Source: Pseudomonadota bacterium (GTDB taxonomy: Bacteria; Pseudomonadota; Alphaproteobacteria; Caulobacterales; Caulobacteraceae). From it: 29,627 nt of DNA. The notes beneath the pieces are model-generated. The model had not been told where the DNA came from, searched no databases, and saw only the letters and a program-made list of their open reading frames with translations. A program made the position numbers and the translations under genes. Location of the stretch: positions 1 to 29,627 of the forward strand of contig JAEYWU010000096.1 in the NCBI GenBank assembly GCA_023428785.1, written 5' to 3'. Positions 23,712 to 29,627 of this stretch are shown here, one piece after another. Each line of letters begins with the position of its first letter. Within the stretch, counting starts at the first letter, position 1.

Positions 23712-24116
23712 ATGATTGGTCTGGTCATCGTCACCCACGGCGGGCTGGCGACAGAATTCGTGTCAGCGATGGAGCATGTGGTCGGGCCGCAACGCGCCGT
23801 CGAGGCCATCTGCATCGGGCCCGAAGACGACATGGAGCGCCGCCGCGCCGACATTCTGGACGCCGTCGCGCGGGTCGGAGAGGGCGAAGGCGTGATCCTG
23901 CTGACCGATATGTTCGGCGGCACCCCGTCCAATCTGGCGATCTCGGTCATGGAACAGACCGGGGCCGAGGTGATCGCCGGCCTGAACCTGCCGATGCTGA
24001 TCAAGCTGGCGTCCCTGCGACAGCGCGAAACCCTCGAGGCCTGTGTGGCGCACGCCCAGGACGCCGGACGCAAATACATCTCGGTCGCGTCCTACGTGCT
24101 CGCGGGCGAAAAGTGA
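23712..24116 (+). CDS. PTS EIIA component, mannose family
   Basis: A 134-aa EIIA(Man)-like protein from the ATG at 23712. MIGLVIVTHGGLA places the phospho-acceptor at His9; LLTDMFGGTPSNLA (residues about 74-87) is the second family hallmark. No EIIB/C/D permease genes are present, so it should have a regulatory role in the nitrogen-type PTS rather than sugar transport. GAGGG lies about 13 nt upstream; a TTG at 23700 is an alternative start. The GTG of ptsH overlaps its stop. Seventy-seven base pairs separate it from hprK, with no rapZ between. Confidence 0.9.
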   Translation: MIGLVIVTHGGLATEFVSAMEHVVGPQRAVEAICIGPEDDMERRRADILDAVARVGEGEGVILLTDMFGGTPSNLAISVMEQTGAEVIAGLNLPMLIKLASLRQRETLEACVAHAQDAGRKYISVASYVLAGEK

Positions 24117-24388
24117 GCGCGGTTTCCCGGGTCGTCCCCATCACAAACGCCCGGGGCCTGCATGCCCGCGCCTCCGCCAAGCTGGTGAAGGCCGTCTCCG
24201 AGTTCGACGCCGAGGTCCAGGTCATCAAGGACGGGCAGGCCGTGGACGCCCGTTCGATCATGGGCCTGCTGATGCTCGGCGCCGGGATCGGTTCAGAGGT
24301 CGAAGTCCGCGCCGAGGGGGCCCAGTCCGAAGAGGCGCTGGCTGCCGTGGTCGCCTTGATCGAGGCGCGCTTCCACGAGGAAACCTAG
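24113..24388 (+). CDS. ptsH: Phosphocarrier protein HPr
   Basis: A 91-aa HPr starting at GTG (24113), overlapping the EIIA stop. His17 in ARGLHARASAK is the PEP-dependent phosphorylation site and Ser48 in ARSIMGLLML corresponds to Ser46, the HprK target, so both regulatory sites are kept. It relays phosphate from EI (not in this window) to EIIA proteins. It is the last gene of the chvI-chvG-hprK-EIIA-ptsH unit; a weak hairpin without a T-tract follows at about 24412-24431. Confidence 0.93.
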   Translation: MSAVSRVVPITNARGLHARASAKLVKAVSEFDAEVQVIKDGQAVDARSIMGLLMLGAGIGSEVEVRAEGAQSEEALAAVVALIEARFHEET

Positions 24389-24459
24389 GCGGTTGACCTG
24401 ACCGGCCTGGTAGAGGACCGTCCGGTTCCTCGCGCAAGCCATCAGGAAGCCACCCGGCC

Positions 24460-25611
24460 TTGACCCTGTCTCCCGACTATCCGGCGCTGGCGCGTCAGGC
24501 TCTCGAGCATCTCAGGACCGGTCATCCCGCCGAGGCGCGCAGACTGTTCGAAGCGGTCACCAGCGCTGGCAGAGGCGACGCCTCGGTTTGGGTGGCGTTG
24601 GCCTACGCCTGCAATGACCTCGGTGACGGCGAGGCCGCCATGAGGGCGGCCGACGGCGCCCTGGCGCTTCAACCCGGCAATGCGCGCGCCTTGCTGGTCA
24701 AGGGCGATCGACTGACCGAACTCGGCGACCGGCGCAGCGCCGCGACCTTCTACGGCGCGGCTATCCGCAATGCCCCGGCCAATGCGGCGCCGGATCTGAA
24801 GGCCGGCCTTGAGCGCGCGGCGCGCGAGATCGAGGCCCTGACCCGCGGCTTTGACGCCTACCTGGCCGAGCGGATCAGCGACCCCAGTCCTCGCTTCCAG
24901 CGCTCGCTCGACCTGCTGTCGGGCAAGGCTCAGCTCTATCTGCAGGAGCCGCGCTTCTACTATTTCCCCGGCCTGCCGCAGATCGGTTATGCGCCGTCTT
25001 CCGATACGCCCTGGCTCGACCGGCTCGAAGCGGCAGTGGACGATATCCGCGACGAACTCCTGGCGGTGATGGCTGAGCCGGACCTGTTCACACCCTATGT
25101 CGAGGTGCGCGAGAACCGTCCGAACTCGCGCCAGGCCGGCATGCTGGAGAACGCCGACTGGGGCGCCTTCTACCTGATCAAGGACGGGGAGCCCGTCGAG
25201 GCCAATATCGCCCGCTTCCCCCGGACCATGGCCGCCATTGGCGACGCGCCCCTGACCGACATAGCGGGACGCGCGCCCAGTGTGCTGTTCTCGCGGCTGG
25301 CGCCGGGCGCGCGCATCCCACCCCACAACGGCCTGGTGAACACCCGGCTGATCTGCCACCTGCCCGTGATCTGTCCCGAGGGGTGCGCGTTCCGGGTCGG
25401 CGCCGAGACGCGCGACTGGGCCTACGGCAAGGCCTGGGCCTTCGACGACACCGTCAATCACGAGGCCTGGAACCGCTCTGATCAGGAGCGCATCATCCTC
25501 ATCTTCGACGTCTGGAAGCCCGAAATCACCGAGGCCGAGCGCGCCGAGATCCGCAGCCTCTTCGCCGCCATCGAAGCCTATGGCGGCGGCCCGTCGACGT
25601 GGGGCGTCTGA
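24460..25611 (+). CDS. TPR-containing aspartyl/asparaginyl beta-hydroxylase
   Basis: A 383-aa fusion: residues 8-125 form TPR-like helical repeats (ARRLFEAVTSAG, AMRAADGALALQPGNARALLVKGDRLTELGD), and residues 150-355 an aspartyl/asparaginyl beta-hydroxylase domain. Iron ligands are His289 (IPPHNGLVNTRLICHLPV) and His334 (AFDDTVNHEAWNRS); Arg344 (QERIILIFDVW) would bind 2-oxoglutarate. It should be an Fe(II)/2-oxoglutarate-dependent dioxygenase hydroxylating a protein or small-molecule substrate, which is unknown. The start is TTG, with AGGAAG about 11 nt upstream; no better start exists. It has no signal peptide. Confidence 0.88.
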   Translation: MTLSPDYPALARQALEHLRTGHPAEARRLFEAVTSAGRGDASVWVALAYACNDLGDGEAAMRAADGALALQPGNARALLVKGDRLTELGDRRSAATFYGAAIRNAPANAAPDLKAGLERAAREIEALTRGFDAYLAERISDPSPRFQRSLDLLSGKAQLYLQEPRFYYFPGLPQIGYAPSSDTPWLDRLEAAVDDIRDELLAVMAEPDLFTPYVEVRENRPNSRQAGMLENADWGAFYLIKDGEPVEANIARFPRTMAAIGDAPLTDIAGRAPSVLFSRLAPGARIPPHNGLVNTRLICHLPVICPEGCAFRVGAETRDWAYGKAWAFDDTVNHEAWNRSDQERIILIFDVWKPEITEAERAEIRSLFAAIEAYGGGPSTWGV

Positions 25612-25729
25612 GCCGCCCCCTCCATTCCTGACGCCGCACCCCGGATCAGGCTTAGGGCCTTGAATCGGCGCCCCGAATGGCGGCATTTCGCCAATCGCCG
25701 GTCGTTCCGGCCAATGAGGGGGACTATCC

Positions 25730-27955
25730 ATGCGTCTGATTACGGCTTTCGCGGCCCTGTCGCTTGCGTCACTGAGCGCCAACAGCCTGGCTCAGCCAGT
25801 CCGCGATTTCTCGGGCGTCCTGACACAGCAGCAGTCGCGCGCGACCTTCAGCTTCGACCTCAGCGAAGGTCAGATCGTCACCCTGTCGACCTCCAGCGAA
25901 ACGGGCCTGGATACGGTCCTGTCTTTGTCTGGGCCAAATGGCCGCCTGATCGCCGAGAATGACGACGCCGAGCCGGGCGACCTCTCGTCGCGCATCGTGC
26001 TGCGCGCGCCGGCCAGCGGGCCCTATACGGCCACCGTCACCGGTTACGGCGGCGCCACCGGCCCGTTCGAGCTGAATGTCTCCGACCGGGTCGAGGTGGG
26101 CCTGTCCGACGAAGCCCAGGTGATCAGCCAGGAGGTGGTCTCGCTGTCGGGCCGCCAGACCGAGGCGCGCTTTCCGCTCGATCTCGGCCCGGACACCCCC
26201 TTCGTCGCCACGACGATCGCCCTGACGGAAGGGCTCGACACCGTCCTGAACCTGATCGGGCCTGACGGCGAGGTGGTGGCCACCAACGACGATCGCGGCG
26301 ACGGTACGCTGAACTCGCAGATCGCCTTCATCCCGGCGGCCGCCGGACGTTTCACCCTGGTGGCGACCTCCTTCAGCGGTGGCGACACCGGAGACATGGT
26401 CCTGTCGCTGGCGCTCGACCCCAACGCCGATGCGCCGTTCAACTTCGACAGCATCGCCCGCACCCCGCTGGTTCAGCTCGAGGGCAGCCTGTCGGATGAC
26501 CAGCCCGAGATGGACTACGTGTTCGAACTGGCCGCCGGCCAGACGCTCATGGCCCTGGCCGAGACCATCGGCGGCGAGCTCGACACCATCGTCCGCATCG
26601 AGGGGCCGGATGGTCACCCGGTGGCCCTGAACGATGACCGCGGCGACGGCTCTCTGAACTCGGCGGCGGCCTATACCGCGACCGAGGCCGGCGCCTATAC
26701 CGTCCAGGTCACCCGCTACGGCACGACGACCGGCGACTTCGCCCTGGAGGTCTCCCACGTGGACGCCTCGGTGGTCGACACCCTGCAGTCGGTCCTGGAA
26801 CGCCAGATCGTCCTGAGCGGCCCGGAAGAGATCATCGAGACCGCCGATTTCCGCCTGCGCTACACGCTGGAGGGCGACGACGCGACAACCCACGCCTTCG
26901 CCCAGCTGACGGCCGACACTCTGCAGCGCGCCTATGAGACCCAGATGGCCTTGGGCTGGGCAGCGCCGATCCGTGACGCCGACGGCCGCTACCGCGCCTA
27001 TGTCGCCGACGCCGAGGACGCCATGGGCTACATGAGCCCGGTCCAGATGATGTTCGACAACCCGAATACGGCCGATCGGCGCGAGGAGACGGTGTCACGC
27101 GGCCTGCTGGTCATCGACAACGAACTGAGCGACGGGCGCGAAGAGGCCGTCGAGGCGCTGATGCACGCCACCGTCGTCCACGAGTTCAACCATCTGGTCC
27201 AGCAGGGCTACGACAGCCAGGAGGGTCTGAACTGGCTCTATGAATCGACCGCCTCCTGGATCGAGATCAACACGGCCGGCGAAGACGAAGACGCCTCGCG
27301 TTACGCCGCCACCGACTACGAGACCCCGGAGCTCTGCTGGACCACCAACGAGCCCGGCCGCGACTATGGCCAGTGGACGCTCCTGCAATCCCTGGCCGAC
27401 ACGCACGGCGACCGGTTCATCGTGCGTCTGTGGGAGAACACCATCACCCACGACGGCATGGACACCATGGCCTTCAGCCTGGGCGAGGTCGGCGACACCA
27501 TCCCCGCCGCCCTGCAACGCTGGCGCATCCAGAACTTCGCGCGCGACTACGACCGGGCTTCGATCTTCCGCAGCGCCGTCGCCCAGGGCGGCTCGATCAA
27601 GCGCGCCGGCGCCTACACCGCCGGTCGTCCCGTCGAACAGCTGGGCGCCGCCTATCTACAGATCCGCGCCCGTGGCGCCCAGAGCTATGCCATCGACGGC
27701 GACGCCGGACTCGAACTGGTCGGGCTGGGCTTCCGCGACGGCCAGGTCGAGGTCATTCCCCTGGGCCGTGGCGGCGTGATGGATTCGACGGGCTATGAAT
27801 ACGCGGCCCTGATGGTCTTCAATCCGGCGGTCCCGGCCACGCCCGGCGACTGCACGCCCCAGGACTACGTGATCAACGTCTCGGCCGCCTCGGCTCCGGC
27901 CGCACCGGTCACCGCCCGCATCCCCGCGCCCCACTTCGCCCAGCCGGGCCAGTAG
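25730..27955 (+). CDS. Secreted HExxH zinc metallopeptidase with three N-terminal PPC-like domains
   Basis: A 741-aa protein with a signal peptide (cleavage after SLAQ, residue about 22) and a GAGGGGGAC ribosome site. Three PPC-like beta-sandwich repeats lie at about 27-118, 131-228 and 245-342, each with a GP(N/D)G....NDD core; repeats 2 and 3 share NDDRGDG(T/S)LNS. The catalytic domain has His484-Glu485-x2-His488 (VHEFNHLVQQ) and a downstream WLYES with Glu505, 17 residues after the second His, a gluzincin spacing. PPC domains are usually C-terminal and cleaved; having three before the peptidase is unusual. I do not recognise a precise MEROPS family. The substrate is unknown; extracellular or periplasmic protein degradation is inferred. 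Confidence 0.8.
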   Translation: MRLITAFAALSLASLSANSLAQPVRDFSGVLTQQQSRATFSFDLSEGQIVTLSTSSETGLDTVLSLSGPNGRLIAENDDAEPGDLSSRIVLRAPASGPYTATVTGYGGATGPFELNVSDRVEVGLSDEAQVISQEVVSLSGRQTEARFPLDLGPDTPFVATTIALTEGLDTVLNLIGPDGEVVATNDDRGDGTLNSQIAFIPAAAGRFTLVATSFSGGDTGDMVLSLALDPNADAPFNFDSIARTPLVQLEGSLSDDQPEMDYVFELAAGQTLMALAETIGGELDTIVRIEGPDGHPVALNDDRGDGSLNSAAAYTATEAGAYTVQVTRYGTTTGDFALEVSHVDASVVDTLQSVLERQIVLSGPEEIIETADFRLRYTLEGDDATTHAFAQLTADTLQRAYETQMALGWAAPIRDADGRYRAYVADAEDAMGYMSPVQMMFDNPNTADRREETVSRGLLVIDNELSDGREEAVEALMHATVVHEFNHLVQQGYDSQEGLNWLYESTASWIEINTAGEDEDASRYAATDYETPELCWTTNEPGRDYGQWTLLQSLADTHGDRFIVRLWENTITHDGMDTMAFSLGEVGDTIPAALQRWRIQNFARDYDRASIFRSAVAQGGSIKRAGAYTAGRPVEQLGAAYLQIRARGAQSYAIDGDAGLELVGLGFRDGQVEVIPLGRGGVMDSTGYEYAALMVFNPAVPATPGDCTPQDYVINVSAASAPAAPVTARIPAPHFAQPGQ

Positions 27956-27960
27956 CCAGA

Positions 27961-27998
27961 ACGACGCGCCGGCCGGTTCACCCGGCCGGTTGCGTTGT
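27961..27998. terminator. Hairpin downstream of the metallopeptidase gene
   Basis: CCGGCCGG (27969-27976), a 5-nt loop and CCGGCCGG (27982-27989) form an 8-bp stem that extends outward through ACGACGC/GCGTTGT after a small internal loop. There is no T-tract on either strand, so it is a stable hairpin likely to act at the end of the metallopeptidase transcript and of a possible minus-strand small gene. Confidence 0.5.
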
Positions 27999-28075
27999 CA
28001 TTTCTGAGGGAAATGGTGGAGCCGAGGGGAGGAGGTCCGGCCCTTCCGGGCCTTGGGTTTGGTCGGTGTCGTCAT
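27998..28075 (-). CDS. Possible 25-aa basic small protein
   Basis: A 25-codon frame from the ATG at 28075, rich in Lys, Arg and Pro (core KARKGRTSSPRLHHF). AGAGG lies 9 nt before the start and GC at third positions is about 75 percent, similar to coding DNA. It ends at the hairpin shared with the metallopeptidase gene, and a TTGACGCTAGAC motif lies upstream (about 28111-28100, minus strand). Length makes chance likely; the same bases 28030-28014 also read as a tRNA 3' end. Confidence 0.33.
   Translation of the reverse strand: MTTPTKPKARKGRTSSPRLHHFPQK
28014..28030 (-). repeat. tRNA 3'-end-like sequence (possible attachment-site remnant)
   Basis: On the minus strand the 17 nt TCCCCTCGGCTCCACCA fit positions 60-76 of a tRNA or tmRNA: C61, a C-rich T-stem strand, a seven-base acceptor strand, A73 and CCA. 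Upstream there is no TTCGA loop or rest of a cloverleaf, so it is only an end fragment. Integrases commonly leave such copies at the far end of an island. No tyrosine integrase is in the window, and the bases also fit a small reading frame. Confidence 0.35.
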
Positions 28076-28237
28076 CGCTCCGAGCCTCTCACGGAACCGT
28101 CTAGCGTCAACAGTTTCCCACGGCCTCCTGACCGTTCGCTACGGTGCCCGCCACGGCTCCTGGCCGATTCAGACTGCTAGGTGACGGACGATTCAGCCCG
28201 GTCATGATCTGCTGGGTCGAGAGGGCGAGGAGGTCGG

Positions 28238-28441
28238 ATGAGCAGCTTCACGCAGAAGGAACGCGACGAGGAATCGGCCCGACGGAAGGCTGCCGACCTC
28301 GCGCGGGACATGACGCCTCGTGCTGGTGGGGGCGTCGGCCCGAAGGCGCAGTGCATTCACTGCCAGCGGGTGTTCAGCCTCTCCGAAGGCGGCCACATGG
28401 GCGAGGTCAGCGTATGCGACCGCTGCCTTCATTCAGGGTGA
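28238..28441 (+). CDS. Small zinc-ribbon protein
   Basis: A 67-aa protein with a charged N-terminal helix (TQKERDEESARRKAADLARD) and two CxxC knuckles (Cys39-Cys42, CIHC; Cys60-Cys63, CDRC), which would hold one zinc. GAGGAGG lies immediately before the ATG. Such small zinc ribbons are frequent in mobile or accessory DNA and their partners are unknown. It converges on the serine recombinase gene, with 6 bp between the stops. Upstream, the octamer CGATTCAG occurs twice, at 28165 and 28189. Confidence 0.6.
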   Translation: MSSFTQKERDEESARRKAADLARDMTPRAGGGVGPKAQCIHCQRVFSLSEGGHMGEVSVCDRCLHSG

Positions 28442-28447
28442 GGCTGC

Positions 28448-29035
28448 TCAGGCCGCCTCGTTCAGAGCGCGGTAGACAGAGGCCCTGGACACGCCCGTTT
28501 CGGCCACGATCTGATTGATCGTCCGCCCCTCGGCTTTCAGACGACGCACCTCGGGAGCCTTGGCCTGGGCCGTGGGTGCGCGACCCTTGTAGCGGCCCTC
28601 GGCCTTCGCTCGGGCGATACCTGCCCGCTGCCGCTCCAGCATGATCTCGCGCTCCCACTGGGCCACTCCCGCGAGCACCGTCAGGGTGAGCATCGAGGTC
28701 GGGTTGGAGGTGTCGAGATGCATGGCCAGGATGCGGACGGTTACGTCCTTCTCCTTGAGCCGGGAAACGATACTCAAAAGGTCCTCGACCGATCGAGCGA
28801 GGCGATCCGGCTTGGTGACGACGAACGTATCCCCGCTCCTCAACCAGTCGAGCGCCGCCTCCAGTTCAGGCCGCTGACGATCGACCGCGCTGACGTGCTC
28901 GCGGAAGATTCGTCCGCATCCTGCTTTGGTCAGTTCGACGATCTGATCTTCAAGTCCTGCTTGCTGGTCGGATGTCGAGGTTCTTGCGTAGCCGACGATG
29001 GCACCGTCGGCGTGGGCCTGTTCCACTGAGGTCAT
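28448..29035 (-). CDS. Serine recombinase, resolvase/invertase family
   Basis: A 195-aa recombinase from the ATG at 29035; a TTG at 29059 would add eight residues. The catalytic serine is Ser20 (GYARTSTSDQQ); the second conserved block is VVTKPDRLARS (72-82) with the arginines that assist catalysis, followed by the E helix AQWEREIMLERQRAGIARAKAEGRYKGR. The C-terminal HTH (about 171-191, TINQIVAETGVSRASVYRAL) binds DNA. Small size indicates a resolvase or inversion enzyme rather than a large phage integrase. No transposase is present, and an imperfect dyad lies just upstream. Its presence marks this end as accessory DNA. Confidence 0.93.
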   Translation of the reverse strand: MTSVEQAHADGAIVGYARTSTSDQQAGLEDQIVELTKAGCGRIFREHVSAVDRQRPELEAALDWLRSGDTFVVTKPDRLARSVEDLLSIVSRLKEKDVTVRILAMHLDTSNPTSMLTLTVLAGVAQWEREIMLERQRAGIARAKAEGRYKGRAPTAQAKAPEVRRLKAEGRTINQIVAETGVSRASVYRALNEAA

Positions 29036-29057
29036 GACCCAGTGAAACACACATCTC

Positions 29058-29091
29058 AAAAACGTCTACCTAATTGATGTGAGACGGTTTT
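29058..29091. repeat. Inverted repeat upstream of the serine recombinase
   Basis: AAAAACGTCT (29058-29067) and AGACGGTTTT (29082-29091) match as an inverted repeat at 9 of 10 positions around a 14-bp AT-rich centre. It covers the start-proximal region of the recombinase gene and has the size of a resolvase crossover or operator site. Function is inferred from position. Confidence 0.45.
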
Positions 29092-29143
29092 CTCGACCGA
29101 TCCGCTCGTCCCACACGACCGAGGCCATGTGAGATCAACGGGC

Positions 29144-29167
29144 GTGCAGTTTGTGCCGTTTGTGCAC
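29144..29167 (+). repeat. Iteron-like 9-bp repeats, left block
   Basis: GTGCAGTTT (29144-29152), GTGCCGTTT (29153-29161) and a partial GTGCAC (29162-29167) are direct tandem copies of one 9-bp unit with one change. The same unit recurs in opposite orientation at the end of the window. Confidence 0.65.
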
Positions 29168-29595
29168 TTAGGTCGTCCAGTGCGGACTAGATCGGGCCTG
29201 CGGCCCGTCGATCAGGTGAAGGTCCACTCGACAGGAAGCCGACGATATCGAGAACCGCGACCTCGCTGGTGATCGAGCGAAGCGAGTGAGCGCGAGGACG
29301 CACGAGGTGGGCAAGGCCCGGCTCGATCAAGAGAAAGGCAATCGACCGCTGTGACATCACCACAAACCAAATCCCGTCATGTTGCGCGATCTGACTTTTA
29401 TGAGACGCGCCGTCCCTCGCTGCGCTCGGCTCGACGGACGGGCCACTCGAACCGGGCCTAACGGCCCTCCATCTCGCGCCCGATCCGCCTGTCGGCCCCG
29501 ATCACTCGACCAAGACCATTCTCGGCGCAGATGTCTGTTGTGCTTTTAGACCGCACACCCTGCGTGACGATCCGATCGAGGCACCCTAACGTCGC

Positions 29596-29613
29596 AAACT
29601 GCACAAACTGCAC
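29596..29613 (-). repeat. Iteron-like 9-bp repeats, right block
   Basis: AAACTGCAC occurs twice in tandem (29596-29604 and 29605-29613), which on the minus strand is GTGCAGTTT twice, identical to the unit at 29144. The two blocks thus form an inverted pair about 430 bp apart. Confidence 0.65.
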
Positions 29614-29627
29614 AGAAGGGCTGGCGG

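Larger units (their letters stand above)
29093..29627. other. Non-coding accessory region
   Basis: About 535 bp with no convincing reading frame. It holds the two blocks of 9-bp repeats at 29144-29167 and 29596-29613, a GGGCC-TGC-GGCCC hairpin near 29200, and a GAGCGAAGCGAGTGAGCGCGA-like purine-rich stretch near 29275, typical of drifting island DNA. The stretch around 29340-29405 is less GC-rich than the rest of the window. The last repeat block may precede a gene beyond the window. Confidence 0.5.

Noticed and set aside
24442..25782. 446-aa minus-strand open frame
   Set aside because: Antisense to the TPR-hydroxylase, whose iron-binding motifs are clear.
28014..28090. Intact tRNA gene
   Set aside because: Only the last 17 nt fit; there is no TTCGA loop, anticodon arm or D arm upstream.
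1..29627. CRISPR array, rRNA operon or insertion sequence
   Set aside because: No regularly spaced repeats, no rRNA-like sequence and no transposase frame were seen.

Overview
The window is GC-rich, densely packed bacterial chromosome. The combination of a ChvI/ChvG two-component pair joined to a truncated HPr kinase and a nitrogen-type PTS, an alphaproteobacterial-type DUF2794 protein, a SUV3-type helicase and GANTC sites points to Alphaproteobacteria, most likely Caulobacterales (Brevundimonas- or Caulobacter-like). The genus is an inference from gene content; no rRNA or intact tRNA is present to confirm it.

Left part (1-7075). On the minus strand lie a SUV3-like RNA helicase (cut by the window edge), a membrane pseudo-histidine-kinase, and infC, which appears to start at an AUU codon behind a good Shine-Dalgarno sequence. 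Upstream is a glycan-assembly group: GT9 glycosyltransferase, DUF6165 protein and GT4 glycosyltransferase. Only 25 bp away, in the opposite direction, is an ABHD10-like alpha/beta hydrolase.

Middle part (7079-16908). A ydbH-ynbE-ydbL operon (AsmA-like intermembrane lipid-transport type) diverges from a MepM-like M23 endopeptidase. Then come an orphan C5 cytosine methyltransferase, a COG3650-type lipoprotein, a CitE-like lyase overlapping thpR, a Bax-inhibitor-1 family membrane protein with a textbook terminator, and a DUF2794 protein.

Signalling part (16909-24388). A plus-strand stretch with no reading frame carries stacked helices, C/U-rich loops and an intrinsic terminator, and is a good candidate for an unannotated small RNA. 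It faces a minus-strand operon of response regulator, sensor kinase and HtrA/DegP protease, a Cpx-like envelope-stress layout. Divergent from that is chvI-chvG-hprK-EIIA(Man)-ptsH, most of whose junctions are start/stop overlaps, linking envelope sensing to the PTS.

Right part (24389-29627). A TPR-aspartyl/asparaginyl beta-hydroxylase and a secreted protein with three N-terminal PPC-like domains and a HExxH zinc-peptidase domain are followed by what looks like accessory DNA: a possible 25-codon gene (whose sequence also matches a tRNA 3' end), a small zinc-ribbon protein, a serine recombinase with an inverted repeat in its upstream region, and about 530 bp of non-coding DNA holding two oppositely oriented blocks of 9-bp iteron-like repeats. 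No CRISPR array, intact IS or rRNA was seen.
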